From the NCBI RefSeq assembly GCF_000014805.1, contig NC_008570.1, positions 1,865,001 to 1,929,000 on the forward strand: a DNA stretch of 64,000 nt, in the 5' to 3' direction. The notes below the pieces were generated by a model. It searched no databases. It worked only from the letters and a program-made list of their open reading frames with translations, and had not been told where the DNA came from. This DNA comes from Aeromonas hydrophila subsp. hydrophila ATCC 7966. GTDB lineage: Bacteria > Pseudomonadota > Gammaproteobacteria > Enterobacterales > Aeromonadaceae. Made by a program: the position numbers and the translations under genes. This document shows positions 57,703-64,000 of this stretch, piece by piece. Each line of letters begins with the position of its first letter. The first letter of the stretch is position 1.

Positions 57703-58980
57703 GTGGCAAAACAGATCCAAGCTATTCGCGGTATGAATGATTGCCTGCCGGAGCAGAGCCCGGTATGGCAGAAAGTAGAACAGATCCTGCGCCAGGTCGT
57801 GGCCAGCTATGGCTACAGCGAAGTGCGCATGCCGATTGTCGAGCAGACCCATCTGTTCAAGCGCGCCATCGGTGAAGTGACCGACGTGGTCGAAAAAGAG
57901 ATGTACACCTTTGAAGACCGCAACGGCGACAGCCTGAGCCTGCGTCCGGAAGGCACCGCCAGCTGCGTGCGTGCCGGCATCGAGCACGGTCTGCTTTACA
58001 ACCAGGAACGCCGGATGTGGTACATGGGCCCCATGTTCCGTCACGAGCGTCCCCAGAAGGGCCGCTATCGCCAGTTCCACCAGTTCGGGGTCGAGCTGTT
58101 CGGCATCAACGGGCCGGACATCGATGCCGAGCTTATCATGCTGACTCACCGCCTGTGGCGTCTGTTCGGCATCAGCGAACACGTGACCCTGCAGCTCAAT
58201 ACCCTCGGTCAGAGCAGCGAGCGCGCCGCCTACCGCGATGCGCTGGTGGCCTACCTGGAGCAGTACAAGGATCAGCTGGACGAAGAGAGCCAGCGCCGCA
58301 TGTACAGCAACCCGCTGCGGGTGCTCGACTCCAAGGACGAGAAGGTTCAAGCCATTCTGGTGGGCGCCCCGCGTCTGTTCGATCACCTGGGCGAAGAGAG
58401 CCTTGCCCACTTCGAGGGGCTCAAGCGCCTGCTCGAATCCGCCGGCATCCAGTACGAAGTGAACGAGCGGCTGGTACGCGGCCTCGACTACTACAACCTC
58501 ACCGTGTTCGAGTGGGTCACCAACAGTCTGGGGGCTCAGGGCACCGTCTGTGCCGGTGGTCGCTACGACGGTCTGGTGGAGCAGCTCGGTGGTCAACCGA
58601 CGCCGGCTGTGGGTTTCGCCATGGGCATGGAGCGACTGGTGCTGATGCTCGAGACCCTCGAACTCAACGGCGATATCCGCCCGGCGGTGGATGTCTACCT
58701 GGCCATGGTGGGCGAGGGCACTGAACAGGCCGGTTTCCAGCTGGCCGAGCGGCTGCGCGATGCCCTGCCTGACTTGCGCCTGATGAGCCACTGCGGCGGC
58801 GGCAACTTCAAGAAACAACTCAAGCGTGCCGACAAGAGCGGCGCGGCCATTGCCCTGATCCTTGGCGAGACCGAGGTGCAAAACGGGGAGATCACCATCA
58901 AATATCTGCGTGGCCAGGCCGAGCAACAGACCGTCACGGTCGACGCCGCCATTGCCCTGCTGGCAGCCAAAGGAGAGTAA
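57703..58980 (+). CDS. hisS: Histidine-tRNA ligase
   Basis: 425 residues (E. coli 424). Class II synthetase: motif 1 in [19 protein letters not shown], motif 2 [17 protein letters not shown], His-specific [15 protein letters not shown] and motif 3 near [16 protein letters not shown]-terminal anticodon-binding domain from about residue 325. GTG start with a weak GAG ribosome site. Begins a likely unit hisS-yfgM-bamB (3-base gap, then overlap). Confidence 0.97.
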   Translation: MAKQIQAIRGMNDCLPEQSPVWQKVEQILRQVVASYGYSEVRMPIVEQTHLFKRAIGEVTDVVEKEMYTFEDRNGDSLSLRPEGTASCVRAGIEHGLLYNQERRMWYMGPMFRHERPQKGRYRQFHQFGVELFGINGPDIDAELIMLTHRLWRLFGISEHVTLQLNTLGQSSERAAYRDALVAYLEQYKDQLDEESQRRMYSNPLRVLDSKDEKVQAILVGAPRLFDHLGEESLAHFEGLKRLLESAGIQYEVNERLVRGLDYYNLTVFEWVTNSLGAQGTVCAGGRYDGLVEQLGGQPTPAVGFAMGMERLVLMLETLELNGDIRPAVDVYLAMVGEGTEQAGFQLAERLRDALPDLRLMSHCGGGNFKKQLKRADKSGAAIALILGETEVQNGEITIKYLRGQAEQQTVTVDAAIALLAAKGE

Positions 58981-58983
58981 GCT

Positions 58984-59634
58984 GTGGAAGTTTATACCAC
59001 CGAAGAACAACAGGTTGAGGTCATCAAGAGCTGGTGGAAAGAGAACGGAACCTCGGTGATCGCAGGAACTGTTATCGGTCTGGTTGGACTCTTTGGCTGG
59101 CGCTACTACAACGAGCATCAGCAGACCAGCCAGGAGACCGCCTCCCAGGCTTACAACGAGATGGCTGCCCAGCTGGCCAAGGGCGATGCCGCCGGCTTCG
59201 AGCAGGCGCAAAGCTTCATCAGCGCCCACAAGGGTGACTCCTATGCCGAACTGGCTGCCCTGCAGCTGGCCGCCGCCGCCGTCAAGGCCGGCAAGCTGGA
59301 TCTGGCCGTCGAGCAGCTGACCCAGGTGGCCACCAGCGGTGACGAGAGCATTCGTCCCATCGCCGCCCTGCGTCTGGCCCGGGTTCTGAACGATCAGGGC
59401 AAGGCTGACGAGGCGCTGGCCCAGCTTGGCAAGATCAACAACGATGCCTTCAAGGCCCAGGTCGCGGAAGTGCGCGGCGACGTGCTGCTCAAGCAGGGCA
59501 AGGCCGAAGAGGCGCGCGATGCCTATCAGGCGGCGGCCGATGCCGGCGGCCTGCAGGGCAGCGCCGAGCTCAAGCTGAAAATGGACGATCTGGCGTTGCC
59601 AGCGGTGACCACGGGTGAGGCTCCGGATGCGTAA
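58984..59634 (+). CDS. yfgM: SecYEG ancillary subunit / periplasmic chaperone YfgM
   Basis: 216 residues (E. coli 206). N-terminal cytosolic tip, one membrane segment about residues 23-40 (TSVIAGTVIGLVGLFGW), then a TPR-like periplasmic domain (FEQAQSFISAHKGDSYAELA, EARDAYQAAADAGG). With PpiD it sits at the Sec translocon and helps outgoing proteins. GTG start preceded by AAAGGAG in the end of hisS. Overlaps bamB by 8 bases. Confidence 0.93.
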   Translation: MEVYTTEEQQVEVIKSWWKENGTSVIAGTVIGLVGLFGWRYYNEHQQTSQETASQAYNEMAAQLAKGDAAGFEQAQSFISAHKGDSYAELAALQLAAAAVKAGKLDLAVEQLTQVATSGDESIRPIAALRLARVLNDQGKADEALAQLGKINNDAFKAQVAEVRGDVLLKQGKAEEARDAYQAAADAGGLQGSAELKLKMDDLALPAVTTGEAPDA

Positions 59635-60811
59635 TCTGTTCAAGATGGTGGTGTTGGGGGCTGCGGTCTCCTTCGCCCTGCAGGGGTGCTCCCTGTTCAG
59701 TTCGGAAGAGGATCTCAACCCGATGGCGCCGCTGCCCAAGGTCGAGTCCGCCTTCACGGCCGATACCAGCTGGTCCTCCTCGGTGGGTGACGGCATCGGC
59801 GACTTCTACTCCCAGCTCAAGCCGGTGGTGGAAGAGGAGCGCATCTATGCCGCCGCTCGCGATGGCGATGTGACCGCCTTTGACCGCGAAAGCGGCAAAG
59901 AGCTGTGGAGCGTGGATCTGGCTGATCTGCCGATCAACGCCGACAAGCGCAGCGCCCGCCTCTCCGGTGGCCTGGTATCCCGTTACGGCAAGCTGTTCCT
60001 GGGTTCCGAGAACGGGGTGGTGTACGCCCTGAACCAGGAGAACGGCGAAGTACTGTGGCAGACTTCGGTGCCGGGTGAAGTGGTGGCAAGCCCTGCCGTC
60101 GAAGATGGCCGGGTGGTGGTGCTGACCACCTCGGGTCGCCTGGTGGCGCTCGATACCGATGAAGGCAAGCTGCAGTGGACGCTGGCGGAAGAACAGCCGC
60201 CGTTGACCCTGCGCAGTGCCGGCGCCCCCATCATCACCAACGGCGCCGTGCTGTACGGCCGCGCCGATGGCAAGGTGGGCATCGCCCTGCTCAGCAACGG
60301 TCAGCCGGTGCGCCAGTCCAAGGTCGCCGACCCGCGCGGCGCCACCGAGCTGGATCGGATGGTCGACGTGGACGCCACCCCGCTGATCGCCGGCGATGAG
60401 CTCTATGCCATCGCCTATAATGGCCAGCTGATGGCGCGCAAGCTGATGACCGGTGACGAGGTATGGAAGCGCAAGTATTCCGGCTACCGCGACATGGCGG
60501 TGACCGGCAATGCCATCGTGCTGACCGACAGCCGCAGCCACCTGTTTGCGGTTGACCGTCGCAATGGTCTCGAGCTGTGGTCCAATACCCAGCTGGAAAA
60601 CCGCACCGTGACCGCCCCCGTCATCCTGGGTGACTATGTGGTGGTCGGCGATGTGGAAGGTTACCTGTATTGGCTGGATCGTACCGACGGTACCATCAAG
60701 GCCATGCAGCAGCTCGACAGCAGTGGTCTGTACGCCGCCCCCCTGGTGGACGGTGACACCCTGTATGTGCAGAGCCGTGGCGGCAAGTTGTACGCTATCA
60801 AGCGTCCCTGA
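59627..60811 (+). CDS. bamB: Outer membrane assembly lipoprotein BamB
   Basis: 394 residues (E. coli 392). Lipobox ALQGC, lipidated Cys C21. Eight-bladed beta-propeller with repeated units such as [47 protein letters not shown] and [15 protein letters not shown]. Binds BamA POTRA domains in the BAM complex. ATG 59627 lies within the yfgM end (coupled translation); a start four codons earlier would spoil the signal peptide less cleanly. Confidence 0.95.
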   Translation: MRNLFKMVVLGAAVSFALQGCSLFSSEEDLNPMAPLPKVESAFTADTSWSSSVGDGIGDFYSQLKPVVEEERIYAAARDGDVTAFDRESGKELWSVDLADLPINADKRSARLSGGLVSRYGKLFLGSENGVVYALNQENGEVLWQTSVPGEVVASPAVEDGRVVVLTTSGRLVALDTDEGKLQWTLAEEQPPLTLRSAGAPIITNGAVLYGRADGKVGIALLSNGQPVRQSKVADPRGATELDRMVDVDATPLIAGDELYAIAYNGQLMARKLMTGDEVWKRKYSGYRDMAVTGNAIVLTDSRSHLFAVDRRNGLELWSNTQLENRTVTAPVILGDYVVVGDVEGYLYWLDRTDGTIKAMQQLDSSGLYAAPLVDGDTLYVQSRGGKLYAIKRP

Positions 60812-60885
60812 TCGCCCGTCAATCTGAATATCCGGCTCCTGGTCTTCGGACCCGGAGCCTTTGTCGTCTTGAGAATGAGGCTTTT

Positions 60886-62385
60886 ATGACTCCTGTAGTA
60901 GCCCTGGTGGGCCGCCCCAACGTGGGGAAATCCACCCTGTTTAACCGCCTGACCCGTACCCGGGATGCCCTGGTGGCTGACTTCCCCGGTCTGACCCGGG
61001 ACCGCAAGTACGGCCAGGCGAAGTTGGGCGAGCTGGAATTTATCGTGGTGGATACCGGCGGTATCGATGGCACCGAAGAGGGGATCGAGCTGAAGATGGC
61101 CGAACAGTCCCTGCTGGCCATCGAAGAAGCCGACGTGGTGCTGTTCATGGTGGATGCCCGTGCCGGTTTGACCGCGGCGGATCAGGCCATCGCCGAGCAC
61201 CTGCGCAAGACCCACAAGAAGGTGTTTCTGGTGGCCAACAAGACCGACGGCATCGACGGTGACTCCGCCGTGTCCGAATTCTACGGTCTGGCCCTGGGCG
61301 AGGTCTACCAGATGGCGGCCGCCCACGGTCGTGGCGTACTGAGCCTGCTGGAGCTGGCGCTGGCCCCCCATCTGGAGACCCTGGTCGACGCTGCCACACA
61401 AGAAACCGCGCAGGATGAGGAAGAAGAGGACTTCGACGAAGAAGCCCTGCTGCGCATGGTGGCTGCCGGTGAACTGGACACCAAGGAAGACACCAAGGAG
61501 ACGCCGTTCGCCGATCTGCCCATCAAGTTTGCCATCGTCGGTCGCCCCAACGTCGGCAAATCCACCCTGACCAACCGTATGCTGGGTGAAGATCGGGTCA
61601 TCGTCTATGATATGCCGGGTACCACCCGCGACTCCGTCTACATCCCGATGGAGCGTGACGAGCAGAAGTACGTCATCATCGACACCGCCGGCGTGCGTCG
61701 TCGCGGCAAGGTGCACGAGACGGTGGAGAAGTTCTCCGTCATCAAGACCCTCAAGGCGATTGAAGATGCCAACGTCTGCCTGCTGGTGATCGACGCCCAG
61801 GAGACCATCACCGATCAGGACTTGAGCATCCTCGGTTTCGTGCTCAACACCGGCCGCTCCGTGGTACTGGTGGTGAACAAGTGGGATGGTCTGGATCAGA
61901 AGGTGAAAGAGGACGTCAAGAACGAGCTCGATCGTCGTCTGGGCTTCATCGACTTCGCCCGCGTACACTTCATCTCCGCCCTGCACGGCAGCGGGGTTGG
62001 CCACCTGTTCGAATCCATTCAGGAGGCCTACCAGTCCGCTACCCGCCGTACCAGCACCGCCATGCTGACCCGCATCATGCAGATGGCGCAGGAAGACCAC
62101 CAGCCGCCGATGGTGAACGGTCGCCGGGTCAAGCTCAAATATGCCCACGCCGGTGGCTACAACCCGCCGCGCATCGTGATCCACGGCAACCAGCTCAACG
62201 ATTTGCCGGATTCCTACAAGCGCTACCTCATCAACTACTTCCGCAAGTCGCTGAAGATCATGGGGACGCCGGTCCGGGTCGAGTTCCAGGAGTCGGCCAA
62301 CCCGTTCGAGGGCAAGAAAAATACCCTGACTCTGAGCCAGGAGCGTCAACGCAAGCGCCTGCTCAAGGCCAAAGCCAAGAAATAA
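60886..62385 (+). CDS. der: Ribosome-assembly GTPase Der (EngA)
   Basis: 499 residues (E. coli 490). Two tandem G domains: [15 protein letters not shown] near residue 8 and [15 protein letters not shown] near 220, with NKTDGID and NKWDGLDQ as G4 motifs, joined by an acidic linker ([14 protein letters not shown]). KH-like C-terminal domain ([20 protein letters not shown]). Needed for 50S maturation. ATG at 60886; AATGAGG is upstream. Terminator at 62393. Confidence 0.97.
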   Translation: MTPVVALVGRPNVGKSTLFNRLTRTRDALVADFPGLTRDRKYGQAKLGELEFIVVDTGGIDGTEEGIELKMAEQSLLAIEEADVVLFMVDARAGLTAADQAIAEHLRKTHKKVFLVANKTDGIDGDSAVSEFYGLALGEVYQMAAAHGRGVLSLLELALAPHLETLVDAATQETAQDEEEEDFDEEALLRMVAAGELDTKEDTKETPFADLPIKFAIVGRPNVGKSTLTNRMLGEDRVIVYDMPGTTRDSVYIPMERDEQKYVIIDTAGVRRRGKVHETVEKFSVIKTLKAIEDANVCLLVIDAQETITDQDLSILGFVLNTGRSVVLVVNKWDGLDQKVKEDVKNELDRRLGFIDFARVHFISALHGSGVGHLFESIQEAYQSATRRTSTAMLTRIMQMAQEDHQPPMVNGRRVKLKYAHAGGYNPPRIVIHGNQLNDLPDSYKRYLINYFRKSLKIMGTPVRVEFQESANPFEGKKNTLTLSQERQRKRLLKAKAKK

Positions 62386-62392
62386 GGCCCAG

Positions 62393-62420
62393 CGGCTGCC
62401 CTCACCGGCAGCCGTTTTTT
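62393..62420 (+). terminator. Terminator of der
   Basis: CGGCTGCC / GGCAGCCG with a CTCACC loop and six T. Confidence 0.88.
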
Positions 62421-62439
62421 CTAGGGCCAAGGGGAGGGG

Positions 62440-62469
62440 AATGTGCAGTGGGCTGACCCACTGCACATT
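62440..62469. repeat. 13-bp perfect palindrome upstream of yfgJ
   Basis: AATGTGCAGTGGG / CCCACTGCACATT with a CTGA loop, ending 20 bases before the yfgJ ATG. No T-run; a 5' UTR hairpin or an operator. Confidence 0.7.
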
Positions 62470-62489
62470 CACTTTGCAAGGAGCCAACC

Positions 62490-62723
62490 ATGAGCCACCT
62501 TCACTGCCCTGCCTGTCAGGGCGAGCTGGACAGTCGCAGCCGCGAGACCACCTGCAGCCAGTGCCAGGCCCGTTTCCAGATCCGGGCCCTCTGCCCGACC
62601 TGCCGGCAGGAGCTGGAGCGGCTCAAGGCCTGCGGCGCGGTGGATTACTTCTGCAATCACTGCAACAGCCTGGTATCGAAGCGGGCAGTGGTCTTTGAGG
62701 TGAGCCCGCTGGCGGGGAATTGA
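62490..62723 (+). CDS. yfgJ: Zinc-ribbon protein YfgJ
   Basis: 77 residues. Eight cysteines in four CxxC knuckles: CPACQ, CSQCQ, CPTCRQ and CNHC, forming two small zinc ribbons. E. coli YfgJ has about the same size and the same position after der. AAGGAG precedes the ATG. Function unknown; the ribbons suggest nucleic-acid or protein binding. A palindrome in its leader and a terminator right after the stop make it a separate unit. Confidence 0.88.
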   Translation: MSHLHCPACQGELDSRSRETTCSQCQARFQIRALCPTCRQELERLKACGAVDYFCNHCNSLVSKRAVVFEVSPLAGN

Positions 62724-62732
62724 GGCGATAAA

Positions 62733-62754
62733 AAACCCGGCGATTGCCGGGTTT
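62733..62754. terminator. Bidirectional terminator, yfgJ / small basic ORF
   Basis: AAACCCGGC / GCCGGGTTT with a GATT loop. The minus strand has the better T-run (A-run at 62729-62735), and the stop codon of the minus ORF sits in the stem. Confidence 0.8.
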
Positions 62755-62899
62755 ATGCTGTGTGTTCTGCTATCAGCAAGGTGAAGGAGCGGTTTCGGCG
62801 CCATATCTTGCGTTTGATGTCATTGAGCTTGAGTTTGCGTCTGGGGCTCCAGCCGCACTTTGCTTTTCTGACCAGTGTCGTTCTTCTGCGAGCTCGCAT
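62753..62899 (-). CDS. Very basic 48-residue small protein, unknown
   Basis: A 48-codon frame, MRARRRTTLVRKAKCGWS followed by PRRKLKLNDIKRKIWRRNRS and a hydrophobic end (FTLLIAEHTA). About a third of residues are Arg or Lys. GGGAGGAG lies six bases before ATG 62899, a near-ideal ribosome site. The stop is at the base of a good minus-strand terminator. Downstream of mltF on the same strand, 180 bases away, with a long inverted repeat between. I do not recognise it; candidates are a ribosome-associated peptide, a nucleic-acid binder or a membrane-active peptide. The frame could be chance, but the signals around it are good. Confidence 0.5.
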   Translation of the reverse strand: MRARRRTTLVRKAKCGWSPRRKLKLNDIKRKIWRRNRSFTLLIAEHTA

Positions 62900-62946
62900 C
62901 TTGGTCTCCTCCCATTGGGTGGCCATCCCGGCCTTGGGTGATGATG

Positions 62947-63024
62947 GGAGCCTATCTGAAAGTGCTGTCATCCCGAGTGCAAGTGGATGAAATAGCGCGA
63001 TAAAAACAATTTCGGATAGGCTCC
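62947..63024. repeat. 15-bp inverted repeat spanning 78 bases
   Basis: GGAGCCTATCTGAAA (62947-62961) and TTTCGGATAGGCTCC (63010-63024) are complementary at 14 of 15 positions. The 48 enclosed bases show no further strong stem. It could fold in RNA of either strand or be the ends of a tiny mobile-element remnant. Confidence 0.65.
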
Positions 63025-63081
63025 GGTATGGTCGGATGGTAACAGAGAAACCACCCGAAAAACAAACCTGTCAACAAGGGA

Positions 63082-64000
63082 TCAGCGCAGGGTGATCTGC
63101 TTGACCACTTCGGCGATGACGGTGGGGCGCTCGGCACTGGGCGGCTCGCTGCTGTCGTCATCGTCCAGCTCTTCACGGCGGTGGGCTTTCTGCTGCTCGT
63201 TGTCGAGCCAGAGCAGGCTCTGGTAGTACTGGCGCACGTTGTTGACGTAGTTGCGCGCCTCGCCGCCACGGGCATAACCGTAGCGTACCTTGCGATGCCA
63301 GCGCGACTGCTGCAGCAGCGGCAGCACCTCTTTCACATCGCTCCAGGCATCGGGATTCTTGCCAAGCTCCTTGGTCAGGCGGCGGGCATCCATCATGTGG
63401 CCGTAACCGATGTTGTAGGCGGTGAGGGCAAACCACACCTTCTCGTCATCGGGCACCGAGGCGGGCACTTTCTCCATCATCTGCTCCAGATAACGGGCGC
63501 CGCCCTTGATGCTCTCCTCCGGGTGCAGCCGGTTGTTGACCCCCATCGCCTTGGCGGTGGGTTCGGTCAGCATCATCATGCCGCGCACCCCGGTGTAGGA
63601 GCGCGCCTCCGGATCCCAGTGGGATTCCTGATAGCTGATGGCGGCCAGCAGGCGCCAGTCCACCACGTTGGCGTGGGTCTTGAACAGATCCTGATACTTG
63701 GGCAGCAGGCTCTTGGCCCGCTGCAGGAAGGTGCGGGTGTCGACGAAGTCGAAATTCTGCACGTGGCCGAAGTACTTCTCGTCGAGCTTGGCGATGGCGC
63801 CGTCCATGAAGCGCTGGCCGAAGAAGTCGATGATGCTGGCGTAGAGGCTGTCATCCGGCAGCTTGGTCATGGCCCAAGCCACGGTCTGGTTCTTGGCCAG
63901 GGTCATCCCTTCGGTGAGCTCGGGGTAGTAGCGTTGGGTGCGGGCCAGCACGGTATCCTGCACCACCGTGTAGTCAATCTTGCCGTCGGCCACCTGCTTG
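63082..64000 (-). CDS. mltF: Membrane-bound lytic murein transglycosylase F, C-terminal part
   Basis: About 306 residues visible; the frame is open to the right window edge, so the N-terminus and most of the SBP_bac_3-like domain lie outside. Start of the visible part (ADGKIDYTVVQDTVLARTQR) is the end of that binding-protein domain. The SLT domain follows: LLAAISYQESHWDPEA carries the catalytic Glu, then YTGVRGMMMLTEPTAKAMGV and ALTAYNIGYGHMMDA. Cleaves peptidoglycan strands to 1,6-anhydromuropeptides at the outer membrane. The acidic C-tail (REELDDDDSSEPP) is family-variable. Confidence 0.93.
   Translation of the reverse strand, partial: KQVADGKIDYTVVQDTVLARTQRYYPELTEGMTLAKNQTVAWAMTKLPDDSLYASIIDFFGQRFMDGAIAKLDEKYFGHVQNFDFVDTRTFLQRAKSLLPKYQDLFKTHANVVDWRLLAAISYQESHWDPEARSYTGVRGMMMLTEPTAKAMGVNNRLHPEESIKGGARYLEQMMEKVPASVPDDEKVWFALTAYNIGYGHMMDARRLTKELGKNPDAWSDVKEVLPLLQQSRWHRKVRYGYARGGEARNYVNNVRQYYQSLLWLDNEQQKAHRREELDDDDSSEPPSAERPTVIAEVVKQITLR

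Noticed and set aside
57580..59796. A 738-codon open frame on minus opposite hisS and yfgM
   Set aside because: Composition is a His/Gln/Gly/Leu-rich mirror of the sense genes, with no ribosome site. Such frames are normal opposite GC-rich coding DNA.
62744..62990. Small plus-strand frames overlapping the small basic ORF
   Set aside because: No ribosome binding site, and one begins inside the yfgJ terminator.

Overview
The window reads as chromosomal DNA of a GC-rich gammaproteobacterium, most probably Aeromonas. The evidence is protein-level resemblance to Aeromonas/Vibrio/enteric orthologues, the block orders queA-tgt-yajC-secDF, iscRSUA-hscBA-fdx-pepB-ndk-rlmN and rodZ-ispG-hisS-yfgM-bamB-der-yfgJ, a Maf-type motility factor at the left edge, and a pilW gene between rlmN and rodZ. 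Species cannot be fixed from the sequence alone.

Layout. 1-1.1 kb: 3' part of a Maf/DUF115 gene. 1.2-3.7 kb (minus): mtnN-cbiB-btuF, a nucleosidase plus cobalamin assembly/uptake operon. 3.8-11.8 kb: single genes (periplasmic binding protein, ZIP metal transporter, chemoreceptor, suhB, an unknown protein, a glutathione transferase-like protein, emrD). 11.9-16 kb: 6S RNA and zapA on minus, divergent from ygfB-ubiH-ubiI. 16.1-21.2 kb: glycine cleavage operon gcvT-gcvH-gcvP, with a structured leader and many intercistronic hairpins. 21.3-27.1 kb: an arsenic/metal resistance island (Cys-rich permease, two ArsR regulators, arsD, arsA, acr3, arsC). 27.2-29.8 kb: methyltransferase, small periplasmic protein, MFS transporter. 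29.8-33.2 kb (minus): ahpC-ahpF peroxidase system, a 660-bp non-coding stretch and a CBS-domain protein. 33.4-38.9 kb: queA-tgt-yajC-secD-secF. 39-43.5 kb: rhodanese, nlpI, and ubiU-ubiV divergent from ubiT (oxygen-independent ubiquinone hydroxylation). 43.7-52.7 kb: trmJ, the complete ISC iron-sulfur operon under tandem IscR boxes, then two tandem pepB-type aminopeptidases. 53-62.7 kb: ndk, rlmN, pilW, rodZ, ispG, hisS, yfgM, bamB, der, yfgJ. Right edge (minus): a small basic ORF and mltF, cut by the window end.

Most genes are core housekeeping. Iron-sulfur themes recur: ISC makes clusters needed by IspG, RlmN and UbiU/UbiV. The ubi genes come as an aerobic pair (ubiH, ubiI) and an anaerobic trio (ubiT, ubiU, ubiV). 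The accessory part is the ars island, whose regulator and promoter region looks more AT-rich than its surroundings.

The least expected signals are non-coding or relic: a folded leader before gcvT whose closing stem abuts the ribosome binding site; six consecutive hairpins between gcvH and gcvP; a duplicated 3' end of ubiI; a 36-codon remnant between the two pepB genes that looks like a collapsed third copy; a 48-codon very basic ORF with a strong Shine-Dalgarno and its own terminator; and a CRP-box/terminator unit without a protein gene. Genes that usually sit in these blocks are absent locally: pepP between ygfB and ubiH, iscX after fdx, fau after 6S RNA.
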